Of a stretch of DNA of 64,000 bases, positions 1-13,300 are shown in pieces (position 1 is the stretch's first letter; every line of letters starts with the position of its first letter). The translations under genes and the position numbers were made by a program. The notes beneath the pieces are model-generated. The model had not been told where the DNA came from and did no database searches. It worked only from the letters and a program-made list of their open reading frames with translations. The stretch covers positions 5,706,501 through 5,770,500 of the forward strand of contig JAKNDB010000087.1 of the NCBI GenBank assembly GCA_024305405.1, read 5' to 3'. The DNA is from Dirofilaria immitis (Eukaryota; Nematoda; Chromadorea; Rhabditida; Onchocercidae).

Positions 1-456
1 AAAAATTTTTGCTTCAAATAAAAATAATGACATAATAAAAATTGGAAGAACTGAAAATCAATTTCAAGATTGTAATAGTCCACATTTAATTGCACTATGT
101 TTTTAGAAAGTTTCAAAAATATTCTAAAATTTTAATAAAAAGTTGTAGTGTAGTAAGATTATATATTCATTGCAATTATTAGTAATTTTTTATTTTATAT
201 AGCTGAAATTGCAGTTCTTTTTTAAAGGAAGCTAGAACAATTGAGATTGATGAGATCTAAATTTTCGGACTAAATAAATAGTTTATTGATTTTAAAGTTT
301 CTTAGACGGCAGATGTAATTAATAAGAGAAAGGAAATGAGAAAGCTGTTGCTATTGTGAATTTGGAAATGAACCAGGTTAACCAATATATCTAGTAAAAT
401 GGATTATCTTTAACGAAGAAAAACTGAGCCAAGCCATTTTTAATGATGCAGTTTAC

Positions 457-1554
457 TTGCAGAACACCTTCGTCAATGATATATGTTCCATAACACGATT
501 CATTGAGTCGGTCCAAATTATTCAAACGAGTTTTTGCAGTCATTCTTGATGAGAACGCAACATTATAGCAATTACTTGGCATTATATTAATTTTCTGAGA
601 GACAGCTTTTTCTATTAATAATTCAAAGTAGAGATTTTAATAAGTAATCTGCTTTAGCTTTCAAGTTTTCAAATTTTCTCAATAAAGTCTTTTTAATTGA
701 TTTTACTCCATATCAGTCCGAATTGATATATTTTCAATATCGAATTTGGTCAGTGATAGAGACAGAACGTTCATTAATGCTGAATAAAAAATTTATATTA
801 CATTAAATTTGGTGGGACAAATCTTTTGATTGTCAGATGCAATTCTTTATTCATATTTTTCAAGGGAAAAAATTCATATCATCATATTTTAATATAAACT
901 CTCTGTTAGTAATTCAAATATTTTAGCTATATAACTAAATTTTACATAAGACCTCGAAAATCCCCTACAATATGACATAATATGGAATATGGATTGTGCA
1001 TAAATTCTGGAAATTAATTATATAATAAATTCTATTAAAATTCGAATAACTCGTAGAATAATAATTAATCAATTAATTATTTTTTCCTATTACTAGATCT
1101 CACGAAAATATTTATATCCCAAAGATTAAAAATCACTAATCTTGTTTTCTTCCGTCCACTTTCATCAAATTTATTTTTATACTTATCCTCTCCAATCCTG
1201 AAACTTGACATGATATATTGTAATTTTATATTATTATACCATTCATCTAACACAATATAATCTAAATATATTCCCATTACGGTTACTACTATAGCAATTA
1301 GTTATAAGAGATGCTTTCTTGAAATTACTGACAAATGCATGAAATGATATTAGTGAGAAAATTTATGATCTATAACCGCTCCACCTCCTACTTAAACGAA
1401 AATAAAAGCAAAAGAAAATACATTTTCACATATTGTATCTACTATGAAGCTCTTATGTACCGTAATTCCTTCATCCATCACTCTCCATAATATTATTCGG
1501 TTTTCTTCGAACTCATCCATAACATAATAATCCAGACGTCGCAGATGGAAATTT
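457..1554 (-). CDS. Unrecognised partial gene, three tentative exons
   Basis: Three minus-strand blocks join with compatible phases and GT/AG ends: 1430-1554, 1137-1261 and 457-594. I do not recognise the product. The first two exons carry a similar motif, LDYYVMDEFEEN and YYIVLDEWYNN, which suggests a short internal duplication. The third reads MPSNCYNVAFSSRM and ends at a good donor (CTGCAA|gtaaac). The first block needs two bases from an upstream exon I could not find, and no convincing downstream exon is visible before the window edge. The peptides look like ordinary soluble protein, not AT-rich noise. Alternatively these could be chance open stretches; the phase agreement is the main support. 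Confidence 0.4.
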
Positions 1555-1581
1555 CTATTTTTGTGATTTCTATTTTTGTGA
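1552..1581. repeat. 15-bp tandem duplication
   Basis: TTTCTATTTTTGTGA occurs twice head to tail at the acceptor side of the first tentative exon of the left-edge gene. Confidence 0.8.
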
Positions 1582-4024
1582 TATTAACTAACTAATGAGA
1601 TATAAACTAGAGAGAAAAACTATTTATGCTAGCTCTCTATAACTATATGGATTGTAAGGATCATATGGCGTAGTGTTCTTTAATGTGATCTTTATTATTA
1701 TCTGACCATCTATCTTTGAGAAATAGGTCATGTATAATGACTGTAAGGAAGTGACACAATCTATTCAATATTCAGCACATATAAACGGCAATGGTTTATT
1801 TTAATATTCTTTGATACTGAAATTTTTTTATTGAAAAACTTAATATTAACTTCCTGTTCTAAAATCCGTTACTGCATCTTTTCAAGATATCTATCCTTTG
1901 TTCAACTCTTTTGCGAAATTTATTCTCGAGAGCAGCAGTTCTTTCTTGTCAGTTCAACTATCATAAATCAGTTTTAAATATTTTTACCTTCTTAAAATAT
2001 ATTACTAAAATATTGGTATATTTCCAATATTTTGGATAATATATACATAGATTTCCGAAATCAGTTACATATCTTTTTATTAAAATTTTAGAAAATTAGA
2101 AATGATTACAGAAATTATTATGTATTTTGGCCTAAACTTGTGCTCTTTAAGTTATCACTGATATAAATAACAAATGGATAAATGGATGGATGAATGAATG
2201 AATAAATAGAAGAAAAGATAAAGAAAAGAAAGAATGAATGAATAAATAACACAATAGTATATTTTGTTTCTGAGAGCAGTTTTGAATTACCATAAATTAA
2301 TCTCAAGTTTTTTTATCTTCTAAAATACTATATTTTATTTTCTGAAACGTCTTATAAAAATTCTTTCAAAGCGACATCAATGATGAAAAAGAAAACTTGA
2401 TTCATCGAATTAATATATATTTGAAAATTTCAAAATATCTATTTTGTTTTGGTATCAATAGTTTGGCATATTATGTTAAATTGTAAATGTCACTGAGAAA
2501 GGTATGTACAAAAAAATAATTTCGATTTTGTATTTTTTGAAATTATTTTTAAAAATTTGTATTGAAAATATTCATATTTCGGACAATGTTCAATATTCTT
2601 TTTATAAAATTACCTGTATTCGTATTTCTAAAAGGATGAAAATTTGTGTTCATCGAAAAAAGCATCCCATCCTTTTTGACTCATTCATTATAAGATGAAA
2701 ATATGAAATTTTTCACTAAAAATCATGTCAAATTTTCATTTCCAAGTTATTTTTGAAAAATAAAGTTGTTACAAATCGAAAAATCACGCAATATATTTTG
2801 TATAATGCAACTTGAGGTATTGTTTTTGAATGTCCATGAAATTATTTGACAATATCCACCATAGGCTTTATCTAGAAGTACAACTTAACTTACATTTTTC
2901 TAAGGAGAAACATTTTTCCTTTGCTGTTGTTCGTTTTACATCACTAAAAAAATCACTGATAATTACCTTAAATGCCATTAATCTTTATAGATTTTGCTGA
3001 ATACTTACAATAAAATCATGAATTTTTTTAAGTTCGCAAAAACTATTAATAAAAGTGGTCTGGAAGTTTGAAAGAAAATTTTGATTTGAAGAAACATATA
3101 CGCAAAAAGCGGTATGGTTCAGAAATTCTTTGAAAGAGATAATCAACTTCCGAGAATTGGTGATAAAAATACCAGGTAGTAAATTGCTTAATTTGGTGAG
3201 AAACGAAAAAGCAAAAAAGCGACAGTTGCTTGAAGTTTAATCACTCTTTTATTGCTTGCCTTCTACTATGACGATGAGTGTCTTTTCTGACCATTCCAAA
3301 ATAACTCTTCAATGTCCTCTGAAATAAGAATAATCGAAAAAAACTTTTCTCTCATTTTTTTTTCATATTTTTCCGATTTCAGTTGTACTCTAAAAGGCAA
3401 AAAATTATTATGTTTTTCATGAAAAAATTAAGATGCAACATTGTATTAAAATTAGCCCAATTACTATAATAAGATTAGAATTCATATATTTACAATTAAA
3501 TAGTAGTGTATTTTTTGTGAGTAGATTTCCGATGTAAGCAGAAAATTTCAATTCAATTAATTATACAGTGAAAATTAAACATTTGTTGAAGCCGCTTCCT
3601 CTTCCTTTCCAAAACATTTAGGTTCATCTTTGCTTTTTGATCTGTTTTTTTTATCAGATATCTTTCGTTTGTTATCGTTAATTTATTCATTTTAAAATAT
3701 TTCGATTCAATTAAAATTAAGTTGGAAGAAATGGTGATTTTAAAATCATACCAATTTTCGTACCAAACCAATTATTGTATTTCAACGAGAACATCAAAGC
3801 TATAATCATTGCTTAAGATCTAAGTTAATGGCAATAGCGATGAGATTCTAAAATTAAAATTTTTTTCATTTTACGAAAATGAAAACAAGTTAATAATAAC
3901 ATTAGTTCTAAATATGGTGTCCAAGTAATCAGGAACAATGAAATATCCGTTTTCTGATTTCTTGATCTTGACAGATTTTAGTACTTCGTTTCAAGGCACT
4001 TCCATATTTCAAAATTTTTTGCAC
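1582..4024. other. Intergenic, no gene seen
   Basis: AT-rich sequence with only short scattered open frames. I see no exon with supporting splice sites, apart from a GAAT/GGAT-type microsatellite near 2.2 kb. Confidence 0.5.
2174..2250. repeat. Tetranucleotide microsatellite (GGAT/GAAT/AAAT-like)
   Basis: An impure run of 4-base units such as aaat, ggat and gaat, broken by a purine-rich middle section. Confidence 0.75.
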
Positions 4025-4168
4025 AGATAGAAATTATACCATATATTACAATTGATATGCAACATATAATAATAGTGTTATTATATGTTTTTGATTTCTT
4101 ATAAATGTTTTAGTTAACTATTATTATATGTTGCATATCGATTGTAATATATGGTATAATTTCTATCT
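4025..4168. repeat. Long near-perfect inverted repeat, 51-bp arms
   Basis: Left arm 4025-4075 is the reverse complement of right arm 4118-4168 with a single mismatch (a/g in ...attgatatg / catatcgat...), around a 42-base loop. It lies 190 bases before the start codon of the PAN gene. It could be a MITE-like element or a cruciform/hairpin. I see no clear target-site duplication. Confidence 0.9.
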
Positions 4169-4357
4169 TATCGCTGATTTAACGTTCTAAAGTAGATTAC
4201 AACAAGTTTTGATCATAATTTTTCTTTTATTTCATTATCTAATTTTCAGGATCAACGGGTATAAATTTAGCGAGGAACAAAATCCGTGAACTATTCAAGC
4301 AAAAATCATTCTGCATTTAAGCATATGTGAAACTGTGGTGTTGAAAAATAGGTAAAA

Positions 4358-7300
4358 ATGCTGATAATTCAGAAATTGTTGAATTTTAGTGCAACCATAA
4401 TATGCATTATCATTGTTATCAGTGCTGCATCAAATCGATCTCGGAGAACAGGCATGTTATTCTTTGTTTCATGTGTTATTAAAATGATAGCCTTTTCAAT
4501 TAATAGCCATAATTATAAGTATTCGGTCATTGCATTTACAATGAATAAACTTTCGCCAACTTTTTGAAACTTTGATACTTTCAAATGAATTATTAATCAA
4601 TTTTTTCCTTATACATCTTTCAATAGTACCACTTGAAATTTTTTTGGTAAATCTTCAATCCATTTTAACGGATACACAGATAATTTTGCTAAATGTTTTT
4701 CTATAGCATTTGTTTAATTTTAGAATACTGCGCATAAATTTCAAATTTTCAGCAGAAATTGAAAATTGCTTGTAAGACATTTTAAAAGATCCATTGCTAT
4801 TAAATTTTGTCCCGAAGATTGTGTACTATAGTAAGTTGATCGTCTATGATAATATAAACATGCGATATGAACAAGTTTGGACCTTGGTTTTGCTATTTAC
4901 TCCTCTTTTTGCTTAAAAGTTTAGATGAATGTCATATTGCGAGCTCTTAATTCTTCCAATTTTGCATCAACTTCTTCTTTAGAGAATAATTATTTCTGGT
5001 GTCTATGCATAATATGAATAATTTCTGTTCATTTTACTACATGTCATCTATATTCAGTTTGTCTTATATCGAAATATTTTGACTTGAAAAATCTAAAGTA
5101 TTTGCTTTCCAAGATGAATTTTTATTTTGTGAAATCTCTATAAAGTACATATATTGCTAGGATTATTAGGATACCGAAATTGCCTTTACATGCAATATAT
5201 ATTATTTCCCGAAAATATCCATATCAATGCATATCACATACAGTGATAAGTGGATATTCTGCAATAAATGAGAGCAACAAATTATTTCTGCTCTATTCAG
5301 GATAATCAAACTGTAATCAACAACAAAACGATATTTCTATTTGCTTGAAATTTCTAGAATTTCAACCAATTTGACTTCTTTGATTTTGCTAAGTTATAGA
5401 AACTTTTACAACGTTAAAAGATTTATATCAGATTTTTGAGACAAATATTGATGCTCCTCACTGATGCTTCTATTTGATTTCGTTGATTTGTCAGTGGATC
5501 CTATCTCTTTCTCCGAATTGTGATCGATGATGGTTCATTCTTTTATCAAAATAGTTTATTAATTTTAATAAGAAAAATCTATTGTCTGGAAAAGAACAGA
5601 ATAATTGCGTATCTTGAAAATCATCTTGACAATATAATAAAAGGTAACTTAATGTATTAGAAGTCGAACTGCGTAACTCAACAGAAAAAAATCATAACGT
5701 TATCATAATGTTCTGTCATATACAACTTTGTGGGTCATTTATATTTATAATTTATAAAAAACTGTTGGTCAGAATTGAAATTTTGATCGAAAAGATATTT
5801 TTTTAAAATTTAGACCAAAATCCTAATTTCGAACAATGAGAGTGATAAACTTATTTCTAATGATTTGTTCTGATTCGTACTTGAAGCACTCAATAGTTTA
5901 CTTATAACTTCTTTATCTCGTAATAATGCTCCCTCGTTTTGCAAAAAAAGCATTTATAGTTATTTGTAGCAGTCCATTCTTCAGTATCGAGTTTGACATA
6001 AATTAGAATAATCTAATCCTATCAAACTCACAGAAAAAGCAATTCATATCTGAAAAATATCTTCTAAACTTTATGAGATCATTTGCTGATCGGTTTATTT
6101 TTGTTATAACTTTTTCTTCCGATAGTTTCAAACAGGCCGTTTTTTCATAACCCTGTTTTTCTACTGCCGTATTTTCAAGATAACGTTATTTAAAAAATGA
6201 ATTAGATTTTTTTAAGACTTAATAAGCATAGGAAATCTTTATAACATGAGCGTCTGAAGTAAATATTTGAAAAGATTAAAGAACATAATTTCTTCCACTT
6301 TGATTTATATGTCCAGTCGAATATTTTGATCATAAATCAAAATTCATTTTGAAATTTAGTTCCACGATTCTACTGAAATTTTTCATTAACAATCATAATA
6401 TTCAAATATGATTTTAAAGGAATATTTTAAGAGCAAGGTCATTGTAAAGCGAGAAAAAAAGCGATAACTAGTTTCAGATATATTGGTTAAATCGAATTTG
6501 CCGAAATAAATTAATTGCAAGAAACATCTGTATTGAGTATGATTAGCATGAGCATTTTTTAATACGCCATATAATTACTTCCAGTAATGCTTTCCCATCT
6601 TATGTTTAATAAAGTAAATCAAGAAAATAATTTTACTAACTTGCTTGGAGAGTTACGGGATTTGAAAATGTCAATGTTGTTCAATTAAAAAGCGTAAAGT
6701 TTCACTTTTCTCTTTCTAGAATGTCCGGATGATCGTTTGATGGTATACGTAAACATGACGGAGTCAGATCAAGAAAAGTACCAAATCAACAGGACAAGTG
6801 CGAGCTCTCTTCTCGAATGTACACGAAAATGTTACAATGATTCTCGTTGTTTCTCGTTGAAATATCGTGAAAACGACGCATTAGGCTGCTTGCTAACCAA
6901 TTTCGCACCTACATCGTGTCTTAAAATTACTTATCTACCAGTTGCTAAAATCAAATATGATATCCATACGCTTATCACTATTGAATGCATAAAATGTGAA
7001 TTAACGAAACCAAGTAAGCAGTTATCACAGTACAACTATAGTTCAAGAAAATAAATTAACTATATTCATGAACACTTAATAACATTCAAAAATTCAAATT
7101 TCATAGTAATTCTTTTAAATTGTCTAGTTACTTCATTGTATTCTCGGAAACGTTCTTTTCAAGACAGTTTAGAAAATTTTCATTATAAATTTACATTGCC
7201 TAAATAATAACAAAATAATAAATTGCAGAAAAGTTGCTGACATCTTCTAAGACAGACGACAGTGACAAGCCATCCTTACTTTCAGGTTTTCATTCTTCTG

Positions 7301-10300
7301 CTTGTGGCTTCAGAGATGTTAGTTGTTTTGCGAAATCAAAAAGAAAAAGCAAATGCAAAAATTCAGAAAAATTTTGAAAGTTAGTAAATATCACAGTGAA
7401 TGAAGTTTTCTCTCCAGAATACAATTACGTCTTGATAAACGATCAGTTTATATTACAGAACAACTACTGAATGATATATCGATATCACCATTATCAACAG
7501 CCCAAAACACATTTGCTTTTGTTTCTAACACCAGTATATGCGATTCTTCATGTAGGATTTCATTTTTTAGTGATGTAGCTTTTCCAAAATTTACAAATGA
7601 TTGTGAATCAAATGAGTTATCGATCTGTGAAATTTTCGAGTAAAATCAATCATCTATTGCAAGACAGCATCGTTTTGCAATTGCTTTCTAACTAGAAAGA
7701 TGTTGAAAATCAGTCAAGAATGACTTAGACATGCCAAAATTCTGAGATACTATTAAGAAAACAATATCCACCATAGTATTTTTAAGGTACTTCTTTAATG
7801 CTATCAGATGGATTTAGAAATGATAGAAATTATGAATTTCAAAACGATCTAAATGCAAATTTTGAATACATCGGCCAGTTGACTTATAGCATGAAAAACT
7901 AAAAATTTTGCTATTCTGGATTTCATAATTTCAGGATAACGAGTCTTGACGAAGAAAAAGATCTACAACAAATTAATAAAAATTATTTATACCAGTTGAA
8001 ACCTTTTTATTTACAAAAATTTAATTATTGGTAGTTTATATGTACATAATCTATAAATCTAAATCTACATGTTCGACGACGAAAATTTAGATTTTATTAC
8101 TGTGATAGCGGAGTTATCATTTTACTCACAAAAATTTGACAAAAACTCACAGAGATTTTGATTTATAAAAAAACGGAGATTCAAATCACGATCATAATAT
8201 CAGTCGAATTCTAATTTAACATGGTATTAATAATATTAAAATGATCATTGTACCATGATAAAATAGAAGTAGCTGTACTTCTAATTTAGTATTCAATAAT
8301 TTTAATGGTGGCGATATAAATTTCTGAAATTTAAATAAATTGGTTTTGAAATGCCAATAATTCCAGAAAAAATATTGCCCATTTTTAGCAATGAAATGTC
8401 ACGAGAATATTTTGTTTATTGCTGAAGAACAAACCGACTTGGACAGTTTCGATTTCTTAAATGAAACAGTTAGAGCTAATTCGATTCAAGAATGTGCTAA
8501 AAAGTGTTTCGACAATTGTTGTAAGGTCTGTTCACTTTGTTTATATTTAAAAGATTGTTAAGAGAATCGATTTAAAACACTGATTCGATCATTTTTGCAC
8601 AAACGAAAGGAATTAAATCTGAGCATTTCACGCACAGTTTTAGGTTGGTTTTAATGATCATATTATACACTGTTGCACGGGAAAGTTTTAATTCAGAATC
8701 AATCTAGTATCCATCATTAATTTTTTCACGTTCCAATTGTGAAATTCTTGACTTTTGAAAAGAATCAATAATGAGGCACTGTCTTATTAAAGTAACCTTA
8801 TTTTTCATATTTTTATTACTAATGATGGATACTAGACTGAAACAATCAATTACATTATCTTTTTCAGTTTTCACAGCAATATGGTAAATTAATATCAAAT
8901 TAATAAATATAAAATAAGCAAATTATGAATTTTACAGATGGCCATCTATTCAAGCATCGGAAAAAATGCCAATTTAAAAGGAAAGTACAAGCAGCATAGA
9001 TAGCGACAATTGTGAGACGAAGCCTTTCTCTTCCTACGTCGATCATCAATACAGTAATTGTTTGTTTATTTATCATTTGTTTTTTATATTTTCAATTTCA
9101 CATAAGAGGAAAATTGGATTCATTGATTTTCTGTTATTATTTCTGAATTTTTTGAAATATGACTTTCATTCGAATTATTCTCAAACTATAAATTCGAGAT
9201 TTTCTTTTTTGAAGTTATTAATATATTTTAAAATTTAAATCGAAATAAGAATCGCTACGAATACATTATAGTGGTTCGTTTGTTAAATAAAATTGTTTTC
9301 TCATGAAGGAATAATCAGTGATTTCATTACATCCCAAAAATTTGAAGAAATTTTCTAATTTCCTTTTATTATTTCTTTAAGCAAGTAATCATAATCCAAT
9401 TTTAAATGATATTGTTAAGAATATAATCGGACCAAAATAACTTGCCTGGTGTGTGGTTCGTTATCAAGAAGCGATCGCTATATGTTAAAACGCCTGCAGG
9501 AAATTTTTGGACCCAAGTAACAATTTTTATAGATCAAAAGTTAAGACCTAAACCTAAAAAGAACATTAATATGAATTACAGTAGATTATTTCAATTGCAT
9601 ATATTTGAAAAAAAGTTAAGTTACTGCCATAAAAAATTAGAAAGCTTTATAAACATAAACAAACATACACATATAATTCATTCAGTATATATGAATGATA
9701 ATCATATAGTCATAAAATAAGAAGAAAGCTGCCAGAATAATAAATTTTTGTTGCACTTCGATTTTTCGTAATTTCAAACATTTTTGAATAGCTTTTCCTC
9801 ACTTTTGCTGTTTTTAAAATATGTCCTGGAAATTATTTTCACCGATTGCTATTTATATATCCTGCGTAGGAAAGCGGCCATTATAAAATTTTAAGTGTTG
9901 AAAAATTCGATATTCAAAGATATTAACGTTAGTCAATTAATCCAGTATACATCTTAGAAAAAACCATTAGAAATCAATTACTATTTCTTAATTACTATAC
10001 TTCTAGTTATTATATCTTATTTTAAATATTCAAATATTTTTTTATGCTCTCTTTACAAAAAGAATATTTACGGAAGATTCAAATTTCTAGAGAAAGTTCA
10101 TCTGTCATCGGCACGCAATTTTTAAAGTCGGTCTTGCATCTTAAATGTAATTCTTTCAATCTCTATTATATTCCTTTAGCAAATAATAAATTCTAAATGC
10201 ATTTAACTCTAACAATAAGATTAAGGATTAAAATTAAAAAAAAACCCATAAGTAATAGTTAAAAAAAAAATTTTTCAGAAAAATCGATACGGTCGAATGG

Positions 10301-13300
10301 AAAACGAGAAAGTGAGAAAACTGAAATGCTATCAGAATCTACAAAAGCATCTCTGTCTAACAACGCCGAACAATCCGCAATAACTTCAACACTTGATACA
10401 CTCGAATCGTCGCAAAATAAGAAAAGTGTGTTTCAAATGTCGCGGCTTGATTCTCGATTCATGAAAATGGGTACGTGTCTGTCTGTTTTCTTTTCAATTG
10501 TTTAAAATGCGTGGATAATTTTTTAATGATATAAAAACTTATATGCATATACAGTTATGTTATGGTCAAATTCTAATAAAAGCTGATTTCAGCTTGCATC
10601 GTTGTATTTGAAGTCGATCCGAAAGCCAATATGATCGAATTCCAAGCTCAAGATAGCGTAAAAGTTGATAGGTGACGTTTAGAAATATAGATGTATTAGT
10701 TATTCATTACTGTAACAAGTTCCTTGCGAAAACTGTATCATGGTAAAATGCATTGGAAAACCTTGAATCTACAAATGGTTTGTTATAGAGAATGCTTGAA
10801 GTTTCTTAAAAATATATTTATATTTTAATCAGCATCTAACTTATTCAATTTTCAACAGAATTCTGGAATATTTGAAGCAAATTTTAGAATTTTAGAATTA
10901 ATGTTACAAAATGAAATTTCAGAGCTGAGCATTGCGCATACCTTTGCTTTCGAGATGCCTGTGCTGCTGCCATCTTTACCCCAGCAACTATTCCTGGTAT
11001 TGAAGGTACTTGCAAAAGACGCTTTGATATTGCCGAGCATTGTAATGCTACACTGAAGAGAGAGTACTACTACAAGACTGATAAACCTATTTATTTGCAA
11101 TGCTTTAGATGCCGTAAGTTTCAAAACCTTTTATTAATTATTTTATAACAAAATTTGATCGAGAATGAAACAAATTTATAAATAAATTTTATTTCCAATC
11201 GTTTAAAGTTATCAAACTAATATAAAAATTTTTAGTTCCCGAAAAACGGCAAACGAAACCATCACTTGAAGGAATTACTCCACAATCGGAAATATCTCTT
11301 AAGCTTTTATCTGAAGCAGAATCTGTAACTGGAATTGAAACGAATGCAGCTTTAATGGAAACTACATTGATATCTGCTGCACAGCTGACAGCAGTTGAAA
11401 TGGATTCGAAAGAAATCGAGAAAAATATTGGAAATACTACATTTGATACTAATAAAGAAGATATTGGAACAAGTGCCAATGTAGAAGAAGGCGAAGATAA
11501 AGTTGTAAAAGCAGAAGACATTAATCTTGTTGAAACTACCAAAATAGTCGGAACATATCTTGGAATGGAATCCAGATCTATTGAGCAAATACAAGTACCA
11601 ACTGAAAGTACCGAAATATTTACACCAAGCGTTCAGATGGAAGCATCGGAAACAGCAGTTTTGCTTAGCGCTACAGATATGGAAATGGCAACCAATGGAA
11701 CAACGACCTCGTCATCGATCAGCGATAAGGCATTTGAAAATGATTCATCAATCGCTGAAACTAAATCTAGAGAATATATATTTGGATCCATGTCATCTAA
11801 CATTCCTGCTACCATAGTTAGTACACAATCTATTCAAGAATATGGATCAACAGCGACAAGAATTCAAGCATTCGAATCCGCATATCGGTCCACTACCGAA
11901 AGTCAAAAATCTATTTCAGCTGATATAGAAAAACTTGATTTTTGGCACCAGTTAACAACAGAAGCAGGATCAAGTCGTCACGATGCATTGCCATATGAAA
12001 TTCAACCTAAAATGGGATCTGACGGAGCAGAATTTACAAAAACAGATAACACAGTAAATGAAATTGAAGAAACGATAACAGTACCTGTTACAGTGCCAAC
12101 AGCTGCTGGGAAAAGTGAAGGAAACCAAGGATCAATAAGTGATGGAGACATGATAGAAGCGAAATCAAGCGAAAGAATGGAAATAGCAGAGATACCCGAT
12201 GAGATAAAGCAGGAAACACCTGATGTTCATATCGAAGAGACTTATCCTGATGGAGACACGAAAACGACGCCAGCATATTTCAAAAAGAAAATGAAATAAC
12301 ATCTTCAAATTTGTCCGTAATGTTATCCATCGCTTCAGACAAATCCACGCTTATTTCTTCCAAAGAAAAGAAGAATGCGTCATTATTGAATGATGCCAGG
12401 GAAGCATTTCAAACATATTTGCAAGGTATACTTTACTTTTCATTCCACATTACCCAACCAATGTTACTTTTGAGGGTACAATGTTTCTTTTTTCTTGAAT
12501 CACTTGTTGTTTTAATTCCATTCTTACAAAGACCCTGTCAAAAATACATGTTCGTGTCAATTTTAGCAATAATTATAGGATGCATCGTAACTTTCCAAGC
12601 AGATCTGCATAGCAAACGTCCTAGAGAATCTTCTGCTGGTTTCCAATCCTCAACAACTGCCCAAACTGCAGAAGTTTGTGCTGGACGATGTTACAAGGTT
12701 TACTTTAATTTCTGATTAACTTCAATTAAAAAGAAGGCCTTCATGATATAGACGAAGCAAGAAAATACAAGGATTTAGTCTTTAATTAACGAATTTTAGG
12801 ATGGTTGCACTGGTGCTAAGTACAATCCATTGAGCAAAGAATGTGTCCTGGGCTACAGTGGCAAACATTTCTGCAATAATGGACCAGAACATTTTTTCTA
12901 TAAAGCCAACGAAACCATTTGGATTCACTGCACTGGATGCAGTATGTTCATATTTAAATTTTCACAAAAAGGTCCACATTTTAAAACTTTGTAATTGAAA
13001 TTCAATTTTTCAATCGTACAATTTACTTAATTTCGAATTTGAAATTTTCAGAATTACATAAGCCAGGAGATGAAGGTATTGATATAATGATTCAATCTTC
13101 CAAAGCAAAAGTTCGTTTTCAATATTTCTCGAAAATTTTTCAGAATAAAATCTCGTAAAAATTTTGCAACAAAAAGTGATTTCTGTTTTTTTTTCAAAAT
13201 CGTCGTTAATCACGGTTAAGATTACATCGAAATATTTTTTTCTATGCGAAAAAACTCTATATAAAATCAAACTAAAAATGTAAAATGTAGAATTTTCAGC

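Noticed and set aside
2118..2306. 62-codon minus-strand frame
   Set aside because: Generated by the tetranucleotide repeat (SIYSFIHPSIYPF-like periodic peptide).
11189..11815. Minus-strand Ser/Val-rich frames opposite the PAN linker
   Set aside because: Shadows of the Thr/Ser/Glu-rich coding exon 11236-12425 on the plus strand.
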